The translations under genes were made by a program, and so were the position numbers. Shown here one piece after another: positions 62,339 through 64,000 of a stretch of DNA of 64,000 nucleotides; the first letter of the stretch is position 1, and each line of letters starts with the position of its first letter. A model generated the notes under the pieces. That model was not told the origin of the DNA. It made no database searches and saw only the letters and a program-made list of their open reading frames with translations. This stretch comes from Oscarella lobularis (taxonomy: Eukaryota > Porifera > Homoscleromorpha > Homosclerophorida > Oscarellidae), in the NCBI RefSeq assembly GCF_947507565.1, contig NC_089191.1:62001-126000 (forward strand), read 5' to 3'.

Positions 62339-63127
62339 TTATCTCACCTTCTTCCCTTGTCCTCGTCTTTCCCTGAGGCTCTTCCTCCCCGCAATCGCCT
62401 CAACCCTTCGCCTCAACTCATCCCCCGCAATCCCCTCAGCCAAATACCCCCTCTTCTCAAACGACATATAATAGGGCAGTAACTTATTAGGCGGCAACGC
62501 GCGTCGCGGCGTCAAACGTCCCTCAAACTTCTCCGGCTTTAGAAGCGCGCGTAGACCAAGTCGATTATAATGCGCGCACACAACGCTCCCCCCTTCGCGT
62601 TCCACAGCCTCGATAGCACTCCGCGACGCCTGACTCACTTCGATATCGATCTTAGATCGAAACCACGTCTCCCCCTAGGGAAAGAGACAGAGGATGTGGC
62701 GGGAAATTCAGGGGAGGGACGGGTGGGAAAAATTTACGGTTCCTAGAAGTTTGACGCCGTGTTCGATACGCGGTCCGACGACCCTGGCGCGCTGGAGCGT
62801 CGACATGGTAACGGGTTCTTTGGGATCGATTCGACCGCGATCGATCCAAAGTTGAAGTTTCGACAGATTCAGCGGTTCGTAGTCGCGTCGAAATCTGCGT
62901 TATCAAACCGCGATATCCCGGATGTAGATATCTCGAGGGGAGAGTGACGTGTGTACTTGTTTCGAAATCCGTGTTTGGGTACGCGTAGATAGAAGGGAGT
63001 TTGACCGCCTTCGAAGCCGATTCGAGGCTTTGTGCCCGAATGGCGTTGACCTTGGCCCTTGTGACCGCGTCCCGACGTCTTTCCGTGACCCGATCCCGGT
63101 CCTCGACCGACGCGAATCGCCTGCCGG
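62339..63127 (-). CDS. MRPL15: MRPL15, mitochondrial large-subunit ribosomal protein uL15m (5' exon unresolved)
   Basis: Mitochondrial L15. The exon at about 62960-63127 gives [20 protein letters not shown] then [20 protein letters not shown], the uL15 glycine-rich signature. The next exon gives [20 protein letters not shown] then PKEPVTM and [11 protein letters not shown]. The last (62339-62638 plus upstream) gives [20 protein letters not shown] and [20 protein letters not shown], ending GKKVR. The exon starting at about 63127 is preceded by a CAG acceptor and no ATG is seen just upstream, so the first exon (transit peptide) is not located. Convergent with the LAPTM4-like gene. Confidence 0.93.
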
Positions 63128-63418
63128 AACGAGAGGGCGGCGGGAAAATTTAGAAATCGATAATTAGCGGTCTATTCTATAAACCGGAAGCCGCGCCCAC
63201 GCACAATTCAGTCACGATTGTGAATTCAAGGAAGCGGTTGGGCAATCGACTTCCGGCTAGACTGGCGCGAGACTAGTCAGTCTCTCTCTAGGGGCGCCAC
63301 CGCCGGCAGGTGGATAGAATAAAGGCTGGGGGTATAAGCCCGCAGAGATCAGTTTGGTGTGAGCTGCCGCGAGTGCAAACAATCCCTCCCTCCCTCCCTC
63401 AAGTCAAGTCAAGAGAAA

Positions 63419-63738
63419 ATGGAATCTACGACAACTGTGAATCATCAACTTGATTCTTCTACATCATCATCATCGTCATCTAAGGATGATTCGAATAAGT
63501 CGGTTGGAAGTGCTGCTGTGACGGCGCTTCCACCACCGCCGCCGCCGCCACCGCCGCCTACTGGGTTCTCTCTCCCACTTATGTTGAGTAGCTCTGGGAT
63601 GAATTTGGCGTTGACGCCGACCGCTTCGCCGCTCACTCGGCAACTTTTGTTGCATCAGACGGCGGCGACGTTTGGATGGCCGGGAAATTGCAGTATGACG
63701 CGATGCGGAACGTTCGATAGTGCTGTACCGTTTGGGGT
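63419..63738 (+). CDS. unidentified Ser/Pro-rich protein, first exon only
   Basis: ATG 63419 gives MESTTTVNHQLDSS, a Ser run, a ten-residue Pro run, then GFSLPLMLSSSGMNLALTPT, ASPLTRQLLLHQTAATFG and TFDSAVPFG, ending at a GTAAGC donor at about 63738. Such N-terminal low-complexity sequence is common in transcriptional regulators, but no domain is present in the window. A CAG acceptor at about 63971 is followed by a frame that soon closes, so the true next exon may lie beyond the edge. Confidence 0.55.
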
Positions 63739-64000
63739 AAGCGAAAAAGGAGAGTTGACTATGTGACCCCGCCCCCACCTCTACTAAGGAGCCCCCCATT
63801 GTGTGATCTTGAGAATGTAGGCTTAGAAATCTCGCTTTCAGTGCCGGTTCACTGTAAGCGGATGCACATCCCCTCCCTAGGTTCTCGCCTAAGGCGAGGG
63901 TTCGTTCCCCCCCCTTGAAAGAAAAGAGGTCCCACTAATACGAATAAGCTTGCCTTCTTCTTTGCTCCAGGAAGATCGGCAATGTTGTTTAGTTTGACTC
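63739..64000. other. probable intron of the last gene, no feature identified
   Basis: Contains the imperfect hairpin TTCTCGCCTAAGGCGAGGGT near 63883 and a C-rich stretch at about 63908. No exon is supported. Confidence 0.4.

Noticed and set aside
63870-63940. tRNA-like sequence (GGTTCGTTCC near a hairpin)
   Set aside because: No acceptor stem or A/B-box set could be folded around it; more likely intron sequence.

Overview
The window is nuclear DNA from an early-branching animal with a very compact genome, most likely a sponge (inference). The gene set is metazoan: a SoxC-type HMG factor, a HUNK-like kinase, TAF2, JAZF1, CSPP1, FAM91A1, an ankyrin TRP channel, an EF-hand calcium sensor and a CARD protein. 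Most genes are cut by many GT-AG introns of about 40-150 bp, often only 50-150 bp separate neighbours, and the palindrome CACGTG recurs in short intergenic gaps.

Layout. 1-6.9 kb: PPP1R42-like LRR gene (-, runs off the left edge), TAF2 (-), a GNAT acetyltransferase (+). 7.1-9.5 kb: mobile-looking repeat copy A. 9.6-21.3 kb: beta-hexosaminidase (-), LTV1 (-), SLC25A32 (+), a SMAP-type ArfGAP (-), a Cys-rich protein (-), a divergent EF-hand-like protein (+), JAZF1 (+), a CARD protein (-). 21.5-23.4 kb: four-EF-hand protein (+) and a four-TM protein (+). 23.5-25.2 kb: repeat copy B, inverted relative to A. 25.2-28.7 kb: ankyrin TRP channel (-).

28.9-41.2 kb: tandem array of secreted arylsulfatases (all -) with at least six near-full-length copies, one deletion remnant, and a dual-specificity phosphatase head-to-head with one sulfatase. 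A duplicate of that promoter and phosphatase start is broken. The copies are mosaics of each other, two have single disabling changes, and the array looks to be in active birth-and-death evolution.

41.5-64 kb: SoxC (+), HUNK-like kinase (+), FAM91A1 (+), CSPP1 (+), an unexplained 0.95-kb stretch, a small spliced ORF (+), a degenerate DDX43-like KH/DEAD-box gene (+), EIF3E (+), an LAPTM-like gene (+), MRPL15 (-) and the start of an unidentified gene (+).

Most single-copy genes are housekeeping and unrelated in function. The accessory interest lies in the sulfatase/phosphatase array, the inverted repeat pair carrying an intron-containing gene-like segment, a helicase that has lost catalytic motif residues, a CARD protein, and a CCAAT/CRE module repeated in CSPP1 introns. 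Family calls come from recognising translated exons by eye; exon edges are read from GT-AG sites and frame continuity, and no database search was possible.
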